From: Bacillus sp. RO2
GTDB taxonomy: Bacteria; Bacillota; Bacilli; Bacillales; Bacillaceae_I
Direction: 5' to 3'
DNA: 64,000 bases
NCBI RefSeq assembly: GCF_012911845.1
Contig: NZ_JAAXCU010000028.1
Location: forward strand, 1-64,000
Shown here: in pieces, positions 45,198 through 56,212 of the stretch
Layout: the number at the start of each line of letters is the position of its first letter
Position numbering within the stretch: the first letter of the stretch is position 1
The notes under the pieces: generated by a model
Databases searched by the model: none
The model's input: the letters and a program-made list of their open reading frames with translations, nothing else
Told to the model about the DNA's origin: nothing
Made by a program: the position numbers and the translations under genes

Positions 45198-45899
45198 TTA
45201 TTCCTGCTCAGTTTGTCGCAGGTAATAGCCAACTCCTCTTCTTGTTACAATCCATGTCGGGTGACTTGGGTTGTCTTCAATTTTCTCACGCAGGCGACGA
45301 ACCGTTACGTCCACTGTTCGTACATCTCCATAATAATCATAGCCCCAAACGGTCTGTAAAAGGTGTTCACGCGTCATTACCTGACCGATATGCTTCGCTA
45401 GATAATGCAGCAGTTCAAATTCACGATGAGTCAGCTCAATCATATCTCCTCTTTTGGTTACCATGTAAGCATCAGGGTGGATCACAAGGGAACCAATCGC
45501 AATCTCAGATGGTTCTTCTGTATCCGCAGCTTTCTGTTGATGACGTCGCAAATTGGCCTTTACTCTCGCAATTAATTCACGTGTGCTGAAGGGCTTTGTA
45601 ACATAGTCATCCGCTCCTAATTCTAATCCAAGTACTTTATCTATCTCCGAATCCTTTGCAGTCAGCATGATTATCGGCATTTCATATTTCTTACGTACTT
45701 CCCTGCAAACTTCCATCCCGTCTCGCTGAGGCAACATAATATCTAAAAGAATTAAGTCAGGGCGCACTTCTTCCACCTTATTGACCGCCTCTTCACCATC
45801 ATAGGCACAATACACCTCGTATCCTTCTTTTTGAAGATTGAACTTCAATATATCTGCAATCGGTTTTTCGTCGTCAACTACAAGTATTTTCTTTTCCAT
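45198..45899 (-). CDS. walR: WalR (YycF) response regulator
   Basis: 233-residue OmpR-family regulator. The receiver domain is phosphorylated at Asp53 ([11 protein letters not shown]), with acidic pocket VVDDE and Lys in VTKPFS. The winged-helix domain (about 130-230) contains [20 protein letters not shown] and [17 protein letters not shown]. It controls autolysin and wall genes by binding TGTWAH-N5-TGTWAH repeats. It is the first gene of the wal operon and is essential in Bacillus. Confidence 0.97.
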   Translation of the reverse strand: MEKKILVVDDEKPIADILKFNLQKEGYEVYCAYDGEEAVNKVEEVRPDLILLDIMLPQRDGMEVCREVRKKYEMPIIMLTAKDSEIDKVLGLELGADDYVTKPFSTRELIARVKANLRRHQQKAADTEEPSEIAIGSLVIHPDAYMVTKRGDMIELTHREFELLHYLAKHIGQVMTREHLLQTVWGYDYYGDVRTVDVTVRRLREKIEDNPSHPTWIVTRRGVGYYLRQTEQE

Positions 45900-46097
45900 A
45901 TGGTTTCGCTCCTTCTCAGCATCTATCTATTCTTATCAGTTAGTATGGCTCTTTTCCAAAGATTGTTGCCATTTTAGAGTAAAAAGTCGGCAACTAACCG
46001 TAATGATGATTAAAAAAACATTCTACTACTTACTTTACCATGTACAGCGAGGTAGCGCATCTATTAAGAGAAAGCTCCAAAAAGTACATACGAAACA

Positions 46098-46136
46098 CAA
46101 AAACCTCTAGCTCACTTATCAAGTTGCTAGAGGTTC
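46098..46136 (-). terminator. Terminator of the M23 peptidase gene
   Basis: AACCTCTAGC and GCTAGAGGTT pair perfectly around AACTTGATAAGTGA and are followed by TTTTTG on the minus strand. Confidence 0.9.
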
Positions 46137-46147
46137 CATGTATGTGT

Positions 46148-47644
46148 TTAGTTGTTTAAATACTGCATTGGATCTTTTAACTTGCCATCTTGGTAAACTT
46201 CAAAGTGTAAATGAACGCCTGTAGATTGTCCTGTCGTACCCATGATACCAATCTTTGCACCGCGAGAAACAGTTTGTCCAACTGAAACGCTAATCGAATC
46301 AAGGTGAGCATAAGTTGTCTTCATCCCATTTTGGTGGTTGATGACCACTTTGTTTCCATAACCGCCGTCCCAGCCAGCCGATTCGATTACTCCATTGTCC
46401 GCTGCCTTAATGGTACGGTCGCTTGGGCGAGCGATGTCGATACCTTTATGCATCTTACCCCAACGGTGACCCATTTTACTGGAAATATAACCGCCAACCG
46501 CTGGCCATGCAAGGGATCCGCTGCCACGAGAAGGAATCACTTTCGTTCCTTTTACAACGATATGCTTCACAGGTTCCTTCAACGTTTCTTCATGAGTTAC
46601 TTCCGTCTTAACGGTCATGCCGTTTTCTTTCGTTGTGATGGTGCGGACGTTTTTCTCTCCGTTTTCACCTTGTTGCTTCACTTTCGTTTCTCCCTTAGGA
46701 AGCTCTTTATCTTCCACAACTTCCTGTTCGTAAGGGATCTCTTCATTTTTAGAAGCTTCTTCTTTTACTTGTACATTCAAATAAGGTTTTTTCGCTGAAA
46801 CATTTAGCACCTTACCGACTTTTAGTAAAGTATCCATCGCAATATCAGGATTCATCTCCAGAAGCTCTTCTGAAGAAAGCTCATGTTTCTCCGCGATATC
46901 TCCTAAAGAATCTCCTGCTTGAACTTCATACTTCTCCGCTTGCTTTTTGCCTTTTTTAATCAATTCCACTGCTTCTTTTACAGAAACAACCTGTTTAGGA
47001 TCTACATTTTTGTCACTAAATGAAACTTTTTCAGAAATAGTTACGTCTAATACACGAGACTCATTTTCTTTCAGCTCAGGAAGCTTGGACCCTTGGTTCT
47101 CTTGTCGTTCTTCTAAAGCCTTCAAGTCTTCTTCAGAAACAAACTCTAACTTTAACAACTCAACAACCTTTTCCGCTTCTTCCTTGTCTTTTACGAGTAC
47201 TACTTCTTCTCCGTTAATCGTCAGTGCAGAAGCGCTAGCTTTAACTTCTACTTGCTCAACTACTGTATCGATTGTCTCTTTGTTCTGAGCAGAAGGTCTA
47301 AAAACTTTCTCAGGAATAACTGATACTTGTTCCCCTACTGAAAGCTCTAGGTCCTTATGATCTTTCTGAACAGACTCAACTTTAGCTTCTAACGCCTTGT
47401 CTAACTGCGCCTTATCATCGACTGCACCAACACGCTCACCATTCAAATAAACGTGATATACCGTTCCAAGCAGTGAATTCTCACTAGCATGAACAGCCAC
47501 TGCGCCAAGTGTAATAGTAGAAGCAGCAATAGTGGTAACCATCACTCTCTTTGTAAAAGTAGAAAGGCGATTTTTTTGAGATCTATGTTTACTATTTTGT
47601 TTTTCGGTGTATGTACTATATATACGCTTTAATCGGTTCATCAT
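46148..47644 (-). CDS. Cell-wall M23 endopeptidase with LysM and G5 domains
   Basis: 498-residue exported murein hydrolase. The N-terminus is very basic, then hydrophobic (about 34-53) ending AVHASEN. A YabE-like beta region follows, with LysM at about 240-285 (YEVQAGDSLGDIAEKHELSS, LNVSAKK), a G5 domain (about 290-375, EEIPYEQEVVEDKELPKGET) and peptidase M23 (380-498). Zinc ligands are in HKGIDIARPSD and VHLHFEVYQDG, with TYAHLDSISVSVGQTV between. It probably cleaves peptide cross-links during growth. It sits directly upstream of walR and is a plausible WalR target. Confidence 0.9.
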   Translation of the reverse strand: MMNRLKRIYSTYTEKQNSKHRSQKNRLSTFTKRVMVTTIAASTITLGAVAVHASENSLLGTVYHVYLNGERVGAVDDKAQLDKALEAKVESVQKDHKDLELSVGEQVSVIPEKVFRPSAQNKETIDTVVEQVEVKASASALTINGEEVVLVKDKEEAEKVVELLKLEFVSEEDLKALEERQENQGSKLPELKENESRVLDVTISEKVSFSDKNVDPKQVVSVKEAVELIKKGKKQAEKYEVQAGDSLGDIAEKHELSSEELLEMNPDIAMDTLLKVGKVLNVSAKKPYLNVQVKEEASKNEEIPYEQEVVEDKELPKGETKVKQQGENGEKNVRTITTKENGMTVKTEVTHEETLKEPVKHIVVKGTKVIPSRGSGSLAWPAVGGYISSKMGHRWGKMHKGIDIARPSDRTIKAADNGVIESAGWDGGYGNKVVINHQNGMKTTYAHLDSISVSVGQTVSRGAKIGIMGTTGQSTGVHLHFEVYQDGKLKDPMQYLNN

Positions 47645-47800
47645 GGTCTTTCTTTCCCCCTGATTTCTTCCCCGTTCTTTAAACAGTTTTATTTAGGTAA
47701 CCCAGATTCCTGGTTTTAGGACTATTGATACCCATTTAAAATTTCCGACTACTTTACCATACCATAGGTTCATAAACAAATAGAATACTAGAACAAAAGA

Positions 47801-47817
47801 TGTAATATAACTGTATT
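47801..47817 (+). promoter_or_regulatory. Possible WalR-binding repeat
   Basis: TGTAAT-ATAAC-TGTATT matches TGTWAH-N5-TGTWAH at 11 of 12 defined positions, about 157 bases upstream of the M23 peptidase start and on the opposite strand to the gene. Confidence 0.3.
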
Positions 47818-48014
47818 ATTGTTGTCATATTTAGGCGATTTATAGGGGTTTTTCCTTATTAAGGGATAAATCATGGGTAATTTTACATAGTTTTGACGTT
47901 TGCTCTGGAAGTGGAGGAGAATTTACCCTGTTTTGTTACAGAGGGATAACAGGATGAGTTGGGGGTTGTGGTGGTGGAGGGTTTTTGTTGGGCGTTTGAT
48001 GGGCTTTTTGAGTG

Positions 48015-48335
48015 CTTCTATTAGACACTTGATAGGGCTTTGCTAGTGATTCGGACTTATTGGGGGCTTCTATTATACAGATGATGGGGGTTTGTTAGTG
48101 ATTTGGGCTTATAGAACGCTTCTATTAGACACTTGATGGAGGTTTGCTACCGATTCGGGCTTATAGAACGCTTCTATTAGACACTTGATGGAGGTTTGAT
48201 GCCGATTCGGGCTTATAGAACCCTTCTATTGGACACATGATGGAGGTTTGCTACCGATTCGGGCTTATAGAACCCTTCTATTAGACATTTGATGGAGGTT
48301 TGATGCCGATTCGGGCTTATAGAACGCTTCTAAAA
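48015..48335. repeat. 52-bp tandem repeat array, right copy
   Basis: Units start CTTCTATTAGACAC or similar at 48015, 48067, 48119, 48171, 48223, 48275 and 48327 (partial), exactly 52 bp apart. Each contains GATGGAGGTTTG and GATTCGGGCTTATAGAA. The leftmost units are the most diverged. The array lies between the M23 gene and the tRNA cluster, and no coding frame persists. It shares register with the array at 1-316. Confidence 0.9.
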
Positions 48336-48370
48336 TAATTACACCCTCAATAAGCATTTTCTTTACTACA

Positions 48371-48410
48371 AAAAAGCAGCACGTTCATTAACAAATGAAC
48401 GTGCTGCTTT
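48371..48410 (-). terminator. Terminator of the tRNA cluster
   Basis: AAAGCAGCACGTTCATT pairs perfectly with AATGAACGTGCTGCTTT around TGTT and is followed by T residues on the minus strand, four bases after tRNA-Phe. Confidence 0.95.
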
Positions 48411-48414
48411 GAGA

Positions 48415-48487
48415 TGGCTCGGGACGGAATCGAACCGCCGACACATGGATTTTCAGTCCATTGCTCTACCAACTGAGCTACCGAGCC
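48415..48487 (-). tRNA. tRNA-Phe (GAA)
   Basis: 73-nt cloverleaf with acceptor GGCTCGG/CCGAGCC, D arm GCTCAGTTGGTAGAGC, anticodon loop CTGAAAA and T arm with GGTTCGATTCC. Discriminator A is followed by TCT, so the 3' CCA is not encoded, unlike the other three tRNAs of the cluster. It is the last gene of the operon. Confidence 0.95.
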
Positions 48488-48593
48488 GTATATTTGGTTG
48501 TCGTAACAATATGATATGCACTCGCACCATCACCCAAATTTTAAAGTTCAAAAATTTGTGCGCTGTAGCAAAGCTTCGAAGCTTACTCGATCG

Positions 48594-48619
48594 TGCTCTA
48601 CCAACTGAGCTACCGAGCC
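48594..48619 (-). pseudogene. 5' fragment of a second tRNA-Phe
   Basis: The 26 bases GGCTCGGTAGCTCAGTTGGT plus AGAGCA equal the 5' end of the tRNA-Phe gene exactly. The sequence then runs into CGATCGAGTAAGC and cannot complete a cloverleaf. It lies between tRNA-Asp and tRNA-Phe in the same transcript. Confidence 0.8.
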
Positions 48620-48650
48620 TAACACTTTAAAAGAGCTATGAATATGTAAA

Positions 48651-48726
48651 TGGCGGTCCCGACCGGGATCGAACCGGCGATCTCCTGCGTGACAGGCAGG
48701 CATGTTAACCGCTACACCACGGGACC
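48651..48726 (-). tRNA. tRNA-Asp (GTC)
   Basis: 76 nt including encoded CCA. Acceptor GGTCCCG, anticodon loop CTGTCAC and T loop TTCGATC are all present. Confidence 0.96.
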
Positions 48727-48738
48727 TAAAACTAAAAA

Positions 48739-48813
48739 TGGTGACCCATACGGGATTCGAACCCGTGTTACCGCCGTGAAAGGGCGGTGTCTTAACCGCT
48801 TGACCAATGGGCC
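48739..48813 (-). tRNA. tRNA-Glu (TTC)
   Basis: 75 nt including encoded CCA. Acceptor GGCCCAT/ATGGGTC, anticodon loop CTTTCAC and T loop TTCGAAT are present. Confidence 0.96.
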
Positions 48814-48831
48814 TAACTTTTTGAAAGAAAA

Positions 48832-48907
48832 TGGTGTGCCATGAAGGACTCGAACCTTCGACCCTCTGATTAAAAGTCAGATGCTCTACCGACTGAGCTA
48901 ATGGCAC
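48832..48907 (-). tRNA. tRNA-Lys (TTT)
   Basis: 76 nt including encoded CCA. Acceptor GTGCCAT/ATGGCAC, anticodon loop CTTTTAA and T loop TTCGAGT are present. It is the first gene of the Lys-Glu-Asp-Phe cluster, the same order as the trnY group next to purA in B. subtilis. Confidence 0.96.
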
Positions 48908-48960
48908 CTATTAATAACTTCGCCTTATGTAACTTTAAATCTCTTTTGACGACGTTTTTA

Positions 48961-48990
48961 ATAATAGCATACTATTAACATATCTTGCAA
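48961..48990 (-). promoter_or_regulatory. Sigma-A promoter of the tRNA operon
   Basis: On the minus strand TTGCAA, an 18-base spacer and TATTAT with an extended TGC just before it. It lies about 55 bases upstream of tRNA-Lys. Confidence 0.7.
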
Positions 48991-49065
48991 TAACTTTTTT
49001 AAAAAAATATTAACTTCTATAGAACTTACTAATTGTCGTCTATAAAAAAAAGCTCACTAAATGTA

Positions 49066-49110
49066 ATGAAGACACTTTAGTGGAGATATTTTTGTCTTAA
49101 GTGTCTTCAT
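49066..49110. repeat. 12-bp perfect inverted repeat
   Basis: ATGAAGACACTT (49066-49077) and AAGTGTCTTCAT (49099-49110) are exact complements around 21 bases. A third partial word, GAAAACACTTT, follows at about 49120. It lies between the tRNA promoter and the purA terminator; no gene is seen there. Confidence 0.65.
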
Positions 49111-49211
49111 CTACTCAATGAAAACACTTTGACATGAATTTTCCTTATGAAAATGTCATCAAAACCTTATCATGCCTAGAAATCAACAGCTCAACAAGCA
49201 TCAAGCCATAT

Positions 49212-49236
49212 AAAAAGCCCCCACTAAGGAGGGCTC
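49212..49236 (-). terminator. Terminator of purA
   Basis: AGCCCTCC and GGGGGCT pair on the minus strand around TTAGTG and are followed by TTTTTATA. Confidence 0.75.
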
Positions 49237-49250
49237 CAAACAAAAATCAA

Positions 49251-50623
<1,373 letters not shown>

Positions 50624-50626
50624 TCA

Positions 50627-50671
50627 AAACACGAACGTTACATAAATTTAATATTGTGTTTGTTCGTAAAT
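50627..50671 (-). promoter_or_regulatory. Inverted PurBox pair (PurR operator)
   Basis: ACGAAC at 50631-50636 and its inverse GTTCGT at 50662-50667, each with A/T-rich flanks, approximate two inverted PurBoxes (AWWWCCGAACWWT). They lie just upstream of the purA -35 element, the position used by PurR in B. subtilis for repression relieved by PRPP. Confidence 0.6.
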
Positions 50672-50707
50672 AAGACGGATATCTTACAATTATAGTCCTT
50701 TAAGTAT

Positions 50708-50739
50708 AAAAAGGCACCTACATGACGTAGATGCCTTTT
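50708..50739 (-). terminator. Terminator of dnaC
   Basis: AAAAGGCATCTACG and its partner GTAGGTGCCTTTTT form a hairpin around TCAT on the minus strand. Confidence 0.85.
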
Positions 50740-50740
50740 A

Positions 50741-52108
50741 TTATGCCCCTGGAGGGACGGATTCATCATCAAATCGCCGCTCCAAATTAACAAATTTATT
50801 ATATTCTTTTACGAAAGCCAAGGAGACCGTCCCCACAGGACCGTTACGCTGTTTTGCAAGAATGATCTCGATGATGTTCTTGTTTTCACTTTCTTTGTCG
50901 TAATAGTCATCACGATATAGGAAACCAACGATATCGGCATCCTGCTCGATACTTCCGGATTCACGAATATCGGACATCATTGGACGCTTGTCTTGACGTT
51001 GCTCCACGCCACGTGAGAGCTGAGACAAGGCGATAACAGGGACCTCTAGTTCCCTCGCTAATGCTTTTAGGGAACGGGAAATCTCGGAAACTTCCTGCTG
51101 ACGGTTCTCTCCGCCACCGCGTCCGCTACCTTGGATTAATTGCAGGTAGTCAATCAGAATCATTCCAAGGCCGCTCTCTTGTCTTAGACGACGGCATTTG
51201 GAACGTATTTCACTGACACGGATACCTGGCGTATCATCAATGTAGATACCGGCATTGGACAAGCTTCCCATTGCCATTGTAAGCTTGCTCCAGTCCTCAG
51301 CGGTCAATTGGCCTGTCCTTAGGTTCTGCGCATTGATGTTTCCTTCTGCACAAAGCATCCTCATGACCAGCTGCTCAGCACCCATCTCCAGACTGAAAAT
51401 CGCGACATTTTCTCGAGCTTTTGTAGCTACGTTTTGCGCAATATTCAAGGCGAATGCCGTTTTACCAACGGAAGGACGGGCTGCAATGATAATTAAGTCG
51501 TTTCGCTGGAATCCAGCCGTCATTCTGTCCAATTCCGTAAAGCCTGTCTCAATCCCTGTGACTTCCCCTTTACGGTTGTGGAGAGTTTCGATATTATCAT
51601 AGGTTTTAACGAGTACATCCTTGATGTTTTGGAACACACCGGAGTTTTTTCGTTGAGAAACTTCTAGGATCTGTTTTTCCGCTTCGTTCAATAAGCCCGC
51701 CACTTCATCTTCCCTGCTGTAGCCTTCTTGGGCGATGTTGGTTGCGGTACGGATAAGTCGGCGAAGAATGGACTTTTCTTCTACAATCTTTGCGTAATAC
51801 TCTATATTGGCTGCAGTTGGCACCGAACCTGCTATATCACTAAGGTAAGATACCCCTCCAACTTCTTCTAAAAGCTTCAAGTTTGCAAGCTCGGATGTGA
51901 CTGTGACGAGATCGACCGGTTCGCCCCGGTCGGAAAGATTCAGCATGCAGTCATATATCTTTTGATGGGCTGCGCGGTAAAAGTCATCTGGCATGACAAG
52001 CTCGGACGCCAATGTCAGGGCGGACGGTTCTAAGAAAATGGCTCCGATGACCGCCTGTTCCGCTTCTATATTTTGCGGTGGTATTCTATCTTCAAAAATA
52101 TCACTCAT
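50741..52108 (-). CDS. dnaC: Replicative DNA helicase (DnaB family, B. subtilis DnaC)
   Basis: 455-residue hexameric 5'-3' helicase. The N-terminal DnaB domain (RIPPQNIEAEQAVIGAIFL) is followed by a linker and the RecA-like domain with Walker A ARPSVGKTAFALNIA, Walker B MILIDYLQLIQG and the arginine-finger region LSQLSRGVEQRQDKRPMMSD. No intein is present. It follows rplI after a terminator and belongs to the yybS-gdpP-rplI-dnaC string. Confidence 0.97.
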   Translation of the reverse strand: MSDIFEDRIPPQNIEAEQAVIGAIFLEPSALTLASELVMPDDFYRAAHQKIYDCMLNLSDRGEPVDLVTVTSELANLKLLEEVGGVSYLSDIAGSVPTAANIEYYAKIVEEKSILRRLIRTATNIAQEGYSREDEVAGLLNEAEKQILEVSQRKNSGVFQNIKDVLVKTYDNIETLHNRKGEVTGIETGFTELDRMTAGFQRNDLIIIAARPSVGKTAFALNIAQNVATKARENVAIFSLEMGAEQLVMRMLCAEGNINAQNLRTGQLTAEDWSKLTMAMGSLSNAGIYIDDTPGIRVSEIRSKCRRLRQESGLGMILIDYLQLIQGSGRGGGENRQQEVSEISRSLKALARELEVPVIALSQLSRGVEQRQDKRPMMSDIRESGSIEQDADIVGFLYRDDYYDKESENKNIIEIILAKQRNGPVGTVSLAFVKEYNKFVNLERRFDDESVPPGA

Positions 52109-52154
52109 CCTTGTTCCTCCTCCCAGAAAACGAAACCTACATAGCCTCTCATAA

Positions 52155-52184
52155 AGAAAACTCGGCGAGATAGCCGAGCACTTT
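52155..52184 (-). terminator. Terminator after rplI
   Basis: CTCGGC and GCCGAG pair around TATCTC with A/T extensions and are followed by TTTTCTTT on the minus strand. Confidence 0.75.
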
Positions 52185-52186
52185 TC

Positions 52187-52636
52187 TTAATTCTGTTCTG
52201 TTACATGCACCTTCAAGGTCGCTGTAACGTCTGTATGCAGCTTTACAGGTACGTTTGTATAGCCTAAAGCGCGAATAGCATCATTTAGCTCCATTTTGCG
52301 CTTGTCGATCTTTATTTTATGCTTCTTTTGAAGCTCTTCTGCAATTTGTTTCGTAGTGATGCTACCGAATAAACGGCCACCTTCACCTGCTTTTGTTTGG
52401 AACTCAAGCGTAAGCTTTTCCAACGTCTCTTTAAGTTTCTTCGCGTTTTCTAGCTCTTGTTCTGCTTCTTTGGCTTCTTTGTTCTTTTGAGCTTCCAATG
52501 ATTTAAGGTTACCATTTGAAGCCTCCATCGCCAACCCTTGTTTTAGTAGAAAATTATGGGCATAACCATCTGCCACGTTTTTCACTTCGCCTTTTTTGCC
52601 TTTACCTTTTACATCTTTTAAAAATATTACCCTCAT
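52187..52636 (-). CDS. rplI: 50S ribosomal protein bL9
   Basis: 149-residue two-domain protein. The N-terminal rRNA-binding domain starts [20 protein letters not shown] with [17 protein letters not shown] long connecting helix is rich in Glu/Lys, and the C-terminal domain has [19 protein letters not shown]. The start overlaps the gdpP stop by four bases, so translation is coupled. Confidence 0.97.
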   Translation of the reverse strand: MRVIFLKDVKGKGKKGEVKNVADGYAHNFLLKQGLAMEASNGNLKSLEAQKNKEAKEAEQELENAKKLKETLEKLTLEFQTKAGEGGRLFGSITTKQIAEELQKKHKIKIDKRKMELNDAIRALGYTNVPVKLHTDVTATLKVHVTEQN

Positions 52637-54603
52637 TCCTTGGAACCTCCTTCTAAGTACTCTATTAATGCTTGTTTCAGTTTTTCTTCTGCTTCATCAA
52701 TGGTCGTATTCATTTGTGTGGCTGCATTTGTCAAATGCCCGCCGCCGCCAAGGTTCTCCATGACAACCTGTACGTTGACATCCCCGAGTGATCTTGCACT
52801 GATGCTTACTTGGTCCCCGTTCCGATGGGCGATGACGAAAGAAGTATTGATGTCACTCATCGCAAGCAGTGTGTCTGCAGCCTGGGCAATCATCACCTGG
52901 TCGAAAGATTCTTCAGGTACACCTTTGGCAATAACAATGCCTTCTTGGTACAAATACGCACTTTCTATCAATTTGGCACGTTTTACGAAACGGTCTAGAT
53001 TTTCTTTTAACAGTTTTTGCACAAGGATTGTATCTGCTCCTTGTGAACGCAAGTAAGATGCTGCATCAAATGTACGGGAACCTGTACGGACCGTGAAGCT
53101 TTTCGTATCTACTATTATACCAGCTAACAGGGCGGTCGCTTCAAGCATTGTGATTTTAATGCGTTTTGGCTGGTATTGCAGGAGCTCTGTCACAAGCTCT
53201 GCAGTGGAGGAAGCATAGGGTTCCATATAAACAAGCAACGGATCCTCAATAAAGTCCTCTCCACGTCTGTGGTGATCAATCACAACCACATTATCGATTT
53301 TATTTAACAATTTTTCCTCGATCACAAGAGAAGGCTTATGTGTATCTACAACGACCAATAATGTGTCGTTCGTCGCTATTTCGAGAGCATCTTCCGGAGA
53401 GATGAACTTTTCCCATAGCTCACTATGGACTTTCAATTCCTCCAACAAACGGTGAATTCCAGCATCAATTTCCTGCTGATTTAAAACAATATACGCATCC
53501 TTATGATTGAGTTCTGCCACTTTGGCAATTCCAATGGCCGCTCCAAGTGCATCCATGTCCGGATAGCGATGACCCATGATAACTACTTTATCACTTTCAT
53601 GAATCAGTTCCTTCAACGCATGGGAAATGACGCGTGCTCGTACTCGTGTCCGCTTTTCCATCGGATTTGTTTTCCCACCATAGAAGCGGACCTTTCCATT
53701 GGTCTGCTTGATGGCTACTTGGTCGCCACCACGTCCTAAAGCAAGGTCTAGACTTGATTGGGCAAGGTGACCAAGCTCTGGAAGTGAAGGGACTCCAGTT
53801 CCAATACCAACACTTAAAGTAAGTGGCATGCTTTGCTTGGATGTCTGTTCACGCACTTCATCCAAAATGGAAAACTTGTTCTTTTCCAATTGCACAAGGA
53901 TATGTTCATTTAATACCACAATAAAACGCTCCATCGACGTTCTTTTTAAGAATACGCCGTTTTCTGTGGACCATTTATTGATAATGGAGGTCACCTGGCT
54001 GTTGATCGCACTTTTCGTCTGATCATCCATTCCCTGTGTCACTTCATCATAATTGTCTAAGAAAATAATACCAAGCACCGTTCGCTCGTCTTCGTATAAT
54101 TTTTCAATATGAGTCTGTTCCGTAATATCAAAAAAGTAAATGAGTCGTTCCGCTTTCTTTATGACCACTTTATATTTCCGATCATGTAAAGCAATGGTTT
54201 CCGTTTCAATATCCTGCTTTAAAAGAGGAATCAAGTTTTCCCCGACATCATATAACGACCTGCCTACGAGGGTTTCCTCATGAAAACAGGAAGCGAGAAA
54301 TGGATTTGTCCATTCGATTTGATAATCGTCATTATACAGCATGATACCAATCGGCATCTCCATTAACGCTTCTTCTCCGACCTTTTTTAACCGGTAGGAA
54401 AGGGTGGAGATGTACGTTTCCATTTCTTTTTTAGCCTTTTGTTCCACTTTGATGTAAAGATATACAACCAAGCCCAGGAGCAGAAAGCTGACAATCCCTA
54501 TTTGCCATTGGAAAAACACAATTATCCCCAGCTGTATCAGAGCGATCACAAACAATAAATAGACGGGATAACGCAAATTCAGTTTTTCGAAATAATTAGG
54601 CAT
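52633..54603 (-). CDS. gdpP: c-di-AMP phosphodiesterase GdpP
   Basis: 656-residue membrane protein that hydrolyses c-di-AMP to pApA. Two transmembrane helices (about 13-50) are followed by a heme-binding PAS-like domain, a degenerate GGDEF domain without the GGDEF motif ([14 protein letters not shown] in its place), and DHH-DHHA1 with [35 protein letters not shown] and the C-terminal [12 protein letters not shown]. Loss of activity changes wall stress and beta-lactam tolerance in relatives. It overlaps rplI and follows yybS after 33 bases. Confidence 0.96.
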   Translation of the reverse strand: MPNYFEKLNLRYPVYLLFVIALIQLGIIVFFQWQIGIVSFLLLGLVVYLYIKVEQKAKKEMETYISTLSYRLKKVGEEALMEMPIGIMLYNDDYQIEWTNPFLASCFHEETLVGRSLYDVGENLIPLLKQDIETETIALHDRKYKVVIKKAERLIYFFDITEQTHIEKLYEDERTVLGIIFLDNYDEVTQGMDDQTKSAINSQVTSIINKWSTENGVFLKRTSMERFIVVLNEHILVQLEKNKFSILDEVREQTSKQSMPLTLSVGIGTGVPSLPELGHLAQSSLDLALGRGGDQVAIKQTNGKVRFYGGKTNPMEKRTRVRARVISHALKELIHESDKVVIMGHRYPDMDALGAAIGIAKVAELNHKDAYIVLNQQEIDAGIHRLLEELKVHSELWEKFISPEDALEIATNDTLLVVVDTHKPSLVIEEKLLNKIDNVVVIDHHRRGEDFIEDPLLVYMEPYASSTAELVTELLQYQPKRIKITMLEATALLAGIIVDTKSFTVRTGSRTFDAASYLRSQGADTILVQKLLKENLDRFVKRAKLIESAYLYQEGIVIAKGVPEESFDQVMIAQAADTLLAMSDINTSFVIAHRNGDQVSISARSLGDVNVQVVMENLGGGGHLTNAATQMNTTIDEAEEKLKQALIEYLEGGSKE

Positions 54604-54636
54604 GTATGTTCAGCTCCTAATTAATAGTTTAGCTCT

Positions 54637-55584
54637 TTATTTTCCTTGATTATTTCTCTGTATTCTTTCTCTTAATTGAAAACCGATATCTATTATTCCT
54701 ACCATTCTTATTATATAGACCAAAGGAGTGATTAGGAAGGATAAAATGACCAACGTAATCGGTATTGCTTTAGAGATTTTCTTTATATGACAAAAGAAGA
54801 AAATGAATGAGAACCCTTGAACCGTCATTAATAGCATTAAAATGAAGGAAAGATTAAGGACGGCCATAAATAAAGTTGTCCCTTCTTTTGGTGCCATAAG
54901 CGATAAAATGAGGACAATCAAGTAGTACCACAACAGGCTCTTAGGAAGCACCAATTCCCGAAATGGCGGGAAGGGACTAACCTTCATCTTCAGTCTTTTT
55001 AAAATAAATACTGTTATTAGCTGCGAGAAAAATGCATGAACAAAGGAGGTCAATACCAACAATGTCGGCAATAGGTAGCTCATATAGCCTAGAGCATCCT
55101 CAAACACTTCCAAGGATTTTTTTGCATTCTCTTGACCAAGGGAGGTGGCAATTGCTTCTGATGCCCGCATGGACTCCCTGATCATTTCTTGCAGAACTTC
55201 AATAAAATCAATATTAAAAAGCACGATGGCCACCACATATGCCAAAATATAATTCAGCAAAAACACCCCTGTAGCAGCACCTAAAATAGCATAACGACTG
55301 GCATTCTTTTGGATAAGATGGCCCATCGCCAACCCGACGGTACTAGCTGGTATGCTGAATGTTAAAGCAACAGGTGATCCAATCAGAATACTAAGCACTC
55401 CGGCAACCACAACGAGCCAAATTCCTGCCTTCCACCCGTTTCTTGCTGTATAGATGACAAATGGGACAACGAGCGCGAGAAAGGCGACCAGGCCTATAAA
55501 AGGGATGAAGAGTGTCATGAGAAGGAGCAGGACGTATATTCCGAGCAATGCTGCACCTTCTGTTATATGTTTTGTTTCCTTCAT
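54637..55584 (-). CDS. yybS: YybS family (DUF2232) membrane protein
   Basis: 315-residue protein with about eight transmembrane segments. It starts TKHITEGAALLGIYVLLLLM and matches the YybS family at the conserved position before gdpP. The fold resembles substrate-binding components of ECF-type transporters, but the substrate and role are unknown. A Pro/Gly-rich first half and a basic C-terminus (LRERIQRNNQGK) are visible. Confidence 0.92.
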   Translation of the reverse strand: MKETKHITEGAALLGIYVLLLLMTLFIPFIGLVAFLALVVPFVIYTARNGWKAGIWLVVVAGVLSILIGSPVALTFSIPASTVGLAMGHLIQKNASRYAILGAATGVFLLNYILAYVVAIVLFNIDFIEVLQEMIRESMRASEAIATSLGQENAKKSLEVFEDALGYMSYLLPTLLVLTSFVHAFFSQLITVFILKRLKMKVSPFPPFRELVLPKSLLWYYLIVLILSLMAPKEGTTLFMAVLNLSFILMLLMTVQGFSFIFFFCHIKKISKAIPITLVILSFLITPLVYIIRMVGIIDIGFQLRERIQRNNQGK

Positions 55585-55680
55585 AAGTATAAACCTCCAA
55601 GAACGCTTAGTTACAATATGTATAGTTTATCCTTAAGATTCTATTACAATCAAATGTTATGTTGAGTGGTGGCGTAAACT

Positions 55681-55812
55681 CCCTGTTGTCCTTCGTTCCA
55701 GGTGTTCGCTTTCAGCGGGACGGTGCTTGAGCCTCCTCGGCTTCGCCTGTGGGGTCTCAAGCTACCGTTATCCCCCGCAGGAGTCTCACACCTTGCACTC
55801 CGGACAACAGGG
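55681..55812. repeat. Dispersed hairpin element, copy 3
   Basis: The outer arms CCCTGTTGTCC (55681-55691) and GGACAACAGGG (55802-55812) are perfect complements. The core has GTTCGCTTTC, GAGCCTCCTCGGC, GCCTGTGGGGTCTC and CCCGCAGGAGTCTC. It occupies most of the 318-base gap between yybS and rpsR. Confidence 0.85.
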
Positions 55813-55844
55813 TAGAATTTTAATTACAATTAATGTTTTACTAG

Positions 55845-55888
55845 CAAAAAGGAAGGCAGCAAGATATTCTCTCACTGCCTTCCTTTTA
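55845..55888 (-). terminator. Terminator of the rpsF-ssb-rpsR operon
   Basis: AAAAGGAAGGCAG and CTGCCTTCCTTTT pair around a T-A-rich loop and are followed by T residues on the minus strand. Confidence 0.9.
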
Positions 55889-55902
55889 TTAATTCGGCTG
55901 TA

Positions 55903-56175
<273 letters not shown>

Positions 56176-56212
56176 TTATAGAGCCATTTTTATAAAACGA
56201 TTCCTTCTAAAA

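Noticed and set aside
48409-48907. Open frames across the tRNA cluster on both strands
   Set aside because: They overlap four intact tRNA genes and encode tRNA-derived sequence.
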